From the NCBI GenBank assembly GCA_023438115.1, contig JAEZEB010000074.1:1-16264 (forward strand): a DNA stretch of 16,264 bases, read 5' to 3'. The stretch is from Pseudomonadota bacterium (GTDB lineage: Bacteria; Pseudomonadota; Gammaproteobacteria; Burkholderiales; Burkholderiaceae_C). The notes under the pieces are model-generated. The model had not been told where the DNA came from. It did no database searches and saw only the letters and a list, made by a program, of their open reading frames with translations. Of the stretch, positions 14,865 to 16,264 are shown piece by piece (the first letter of the stretch is position 1; every line of letters starts with the position of its first letter). Position numbers and translations under genes: made by a program.

Positions 14865-14926
14865 GCCCCGCGCACGGGCGGCGCGCCCTATAGTCGCCGG
14901 GCCACACCCGGCCGAAGGAGAAGAAC

Positions 14927-16264
14927 ATGCGCCGCCCCGTGCTGACCTGGCTGGCTGCCGCCAGCCTGCTGGCTGCCTGTGCCAGCCCGTCCCCCTCTTC
15001 CCGCTTCAGCTACACCGCGCCGGACCAGCCCGAGGCGGCTTCCGGCATCACGGCCAAGCCTGGCTGGGCCACGAGCAGGTTCGCCGTCGCGGCAGCCAAC
15101 CCGCTGGCCACCGACGCCGGCTACCAGGTGCTGAAAGCCGGCGGCTCCGCGATCGACGCGGCAGTCGCCGTGCAGATGGTGCTGACGCTGGTGGAGCCGC
15201 AGTCCAGCGGCATCGGTGGCGGCGCCTTCCTGCTGCACGCCAGCGGCCGCGAGGTCGAGGCCTTCGACGGCCGCGAGGTGGCGCCACTGGCGGTGGACGA
15301 GCGCCTCTTCCTCGGCGCCGACGGCAAGCCGCTGGCCTTCCACGACGCCGTGGTCGGCGGCCGTTCGGTCGGCGTGCCCGGCACCGTGCGCATGCTGGAG
15401 GCGGCCCACAGGCAGCACGGCAAGCTGCCCTGGGCCACGCTGTTCCGCCCGGCGATCACGCTGGCGGAAAACGGCTTCAAGGTGTCGCCGCGGCTGCACG
15501 CGGTGCTGCAGGCCGAACAGCACCTGAAGAAGGACCCGGTCGCTGCGGCCTACTTCTACGGCGCCGGCGGCGAGCCGCATCCCGTCGGCCATGTGCTGCG
15601 CAATCCGGAACTCGCCGCCGTGCTCAAGCGCATCGCCGCCGAAGGCTCGCGCGCGCTGCACGAAGGCGACATCGCCCGCGCGATCGTCGACAAGGTGCAG
15701 AAGCACCCGACCAACCCGGGCCGCATGAACCTTTCGGACCTGGCCGCCTACCAGCCGAAGAAGCGCGCGCCGCTGTGCCACGACTACAGCTCGCACGGCC
15801 GCACCTTCGAGATCTGCGGCTTCCCGCCGCCCTCTTCCGGCGCCATCGCGGTCGGGCAGATCCTCGGCATCCTGGACCGGACGCCGGCGGCCACGCTGCC
15901 ACTGCAGGACGGCCTGCCCACGGCGCAATGGCTGCACCTGTACACCGAGGCTGCGCGCCTGGCATTCGCCGACCGGGCGCAATATGTCGCCGACCCCGAT
16001 TTCGTCCAGCCTCCCGGCGGCAGCTGGCAGAGCCTGCTGGCCCCCGGCTACCTCGCGCAGCGCGCGCGCCTGATCCAGGTGGACGGCCCCAGCATGAAGA
16101 CGGCGCAGCCCGGCGCACCGGCCGCGGCCACGGGCCTGGCGCCCATGCCGGACCAGCCCGAATACGGCACTTCCCACATCAGCATCGTCGACGCGCAGGG
16201 CAATGCGGTGGCGATGACGACCACCATCGAAGACCAGTTCGGATCGCGCCAGATGGTGCGCGGC
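14927..16264 (+). CDS. ggt: Gamma-glutamyltransferase, lipoprotein form (partial, runs off the right edge)
   Basis: The first 446 codons of a gamma-glutamyltranspeptidase of the Ntn-hydrolase family, usually 560-590 residues, so the end of the small subunit is missing. The N-terminus MRRPVLTWLAAASLLAAC has a lipobox with C18, predicting a periplasmic lipoprotein. Family motifs are ANPLATDAGYQVLKAGGSA, EPQSSGIGGGAF (substrate-site glycines), GFPPPSSG and EYGTSHISIVD, where T415 should be the autoprocessing nucleophile that becomes the N-terminus of the small subunit. It transfers or hydrolyses the gamma-glutamyl group of glutathione and related peptides. ATG 14927 has AAGGAG about eight bases upstream. 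A TATAGT (14889-14894) may be a -10 element, without a visible -35. The reading frame is intact to the window end. Confidence 0.93.
   Translation, partial: MRRPVLTWLAAASLLAACASPSPSSRFSYTAPDQPEAASGITAKPGWATSRFAVAAANPLATDAGYQVLKAGGSAIDAAVAVQMVLTLVEPQSSGIGGGAFLLHASGREVEAFDGREVAPLAVDERLFLGADGKPLAFHDAVVGGRSVGVPGTVRMLEAAHRQHGKLPWATLFRPAITLAENGFKVSPRLHAVLQAEQHLKKDPVAAAYFYGAGGEPHPVGHVLRNPELAAVLKRIAAEGSRALHEGDIARAIVDKVQKHPTNPGRMNLSDLAAYQPKKRAPLCHDYSSHGRTFEICGFPPPSSGAIAVGQILGILDRTPAATLPLQDGLPTAQWLHLYTEAARLAFADRAQYVADPDFVQPPGGSWQSLLAPGYLAQRARLIQVDGPSMKTAQPGAPAAATGLAPMPDQPEYGTSHISIVDAQGNAVAMTTTIEDQFGSRQMVRG

Noticed and set aside
14865..14926. A full promoter for ggt
   Set aside because: TATAGT at 14889-14894 is a fair -10, but no -35 resembling TTGACA lies 15-19 bases upstream, so it is mentioned only under the gene.
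14888..16177. A 429-codon open frame on the minus strand opposite ggt
   Set aside because: It is antisense to a clearly recognised gamma-glutamyltransferase. Its arginine/alanine/glycine-rich translation matches nothing and is typical of open antisense frames in GC-rich DNA.

Overview
The window is a GC-rich stretch of ordinary bacterial chromosome that most resembles a betaproteobacterium of the order Burkholderiales, probably Comamonadaceae (Ramlibacter/Variovorax-like). This placement rests on the high G+C third codon positions, the Burkholderiales-type phasin, the GYF-like tail-anchored protein, the FutA/FbpA-type iron-binding protein and the DUF2231/sorbosone-dehydrogenase pair. It comes from reading the proteins, not from a database search. 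I see fifteen complete genes and one gene cut by the right edge. There are no tRNA or rRNA genes, insertion sequences, phage genes or CRISPR arrays. No gene-free stretch reaches 300 bases; the longest are 9844-10046 and 13890-14105, both described below.

Layout, left to right. Positions 1-98 hold a nested inverted repeat. A membrane-anchored protein of unknown function (99-821, minus) is divergent from a LOG-family nucleotide phosphoribohydrolase (874-1737, plus). A minus-strand operon follows (6603 down to 1715): CitMHS_2/NhaD-like transporter, D-2-hydroxyacid dehydrogenase, RmuC, MFS transporter. Every junction in it overlaps. A small CsbD stress protein (6794-7027, plus) converges on a second overlapping minus-strand operon (9134 down to 7037): class IV-like histone deacetylase homologue, acyl-CoA thioesterase, nitroreductase. 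Divergent from that is a phasin gene (9292-9843, plus) with a clear promoter and a strong terminator. Next comes a minus-strand pair: a DUF2231 membrane protein and a sorbosone-dehydrogenase-type lipoprotein (11767 down to 10047). A patatin-like lipoprotein (12809-11874, minus) is divergent from a ferric-iron periplasmic binding protein (12849-13889, plus), with a Fur-box-like sequence between them. Last on the plus strand are an HSD10-like short-chain dehydrogenase (14106-14864) and the first 446 codons of a lipoprotein gamma-glutamyltransferase (14927 to the end).

Functionally the window is a mix of housekeeping and accessory metabolism: polyhydroxyalkanoate granules (phasin), acyl-CoA and branched-chain or fatty-acid turnover (thioesterase, SDR), iron acquisition, glutathione/gamma-glutamyl metabolism, ion or organic-acid transport, and genome maintenance (RmuC). 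I found no convincing new multi-gene system. The points most worth checking are the two tightly coupled operons of unrelated enzymes, the Fur-like site that overlaps the patatin start, the inverted repeats in the transporter and SDR promoter regions, and the GYF-plus-tail-anchor protein of unknown role.
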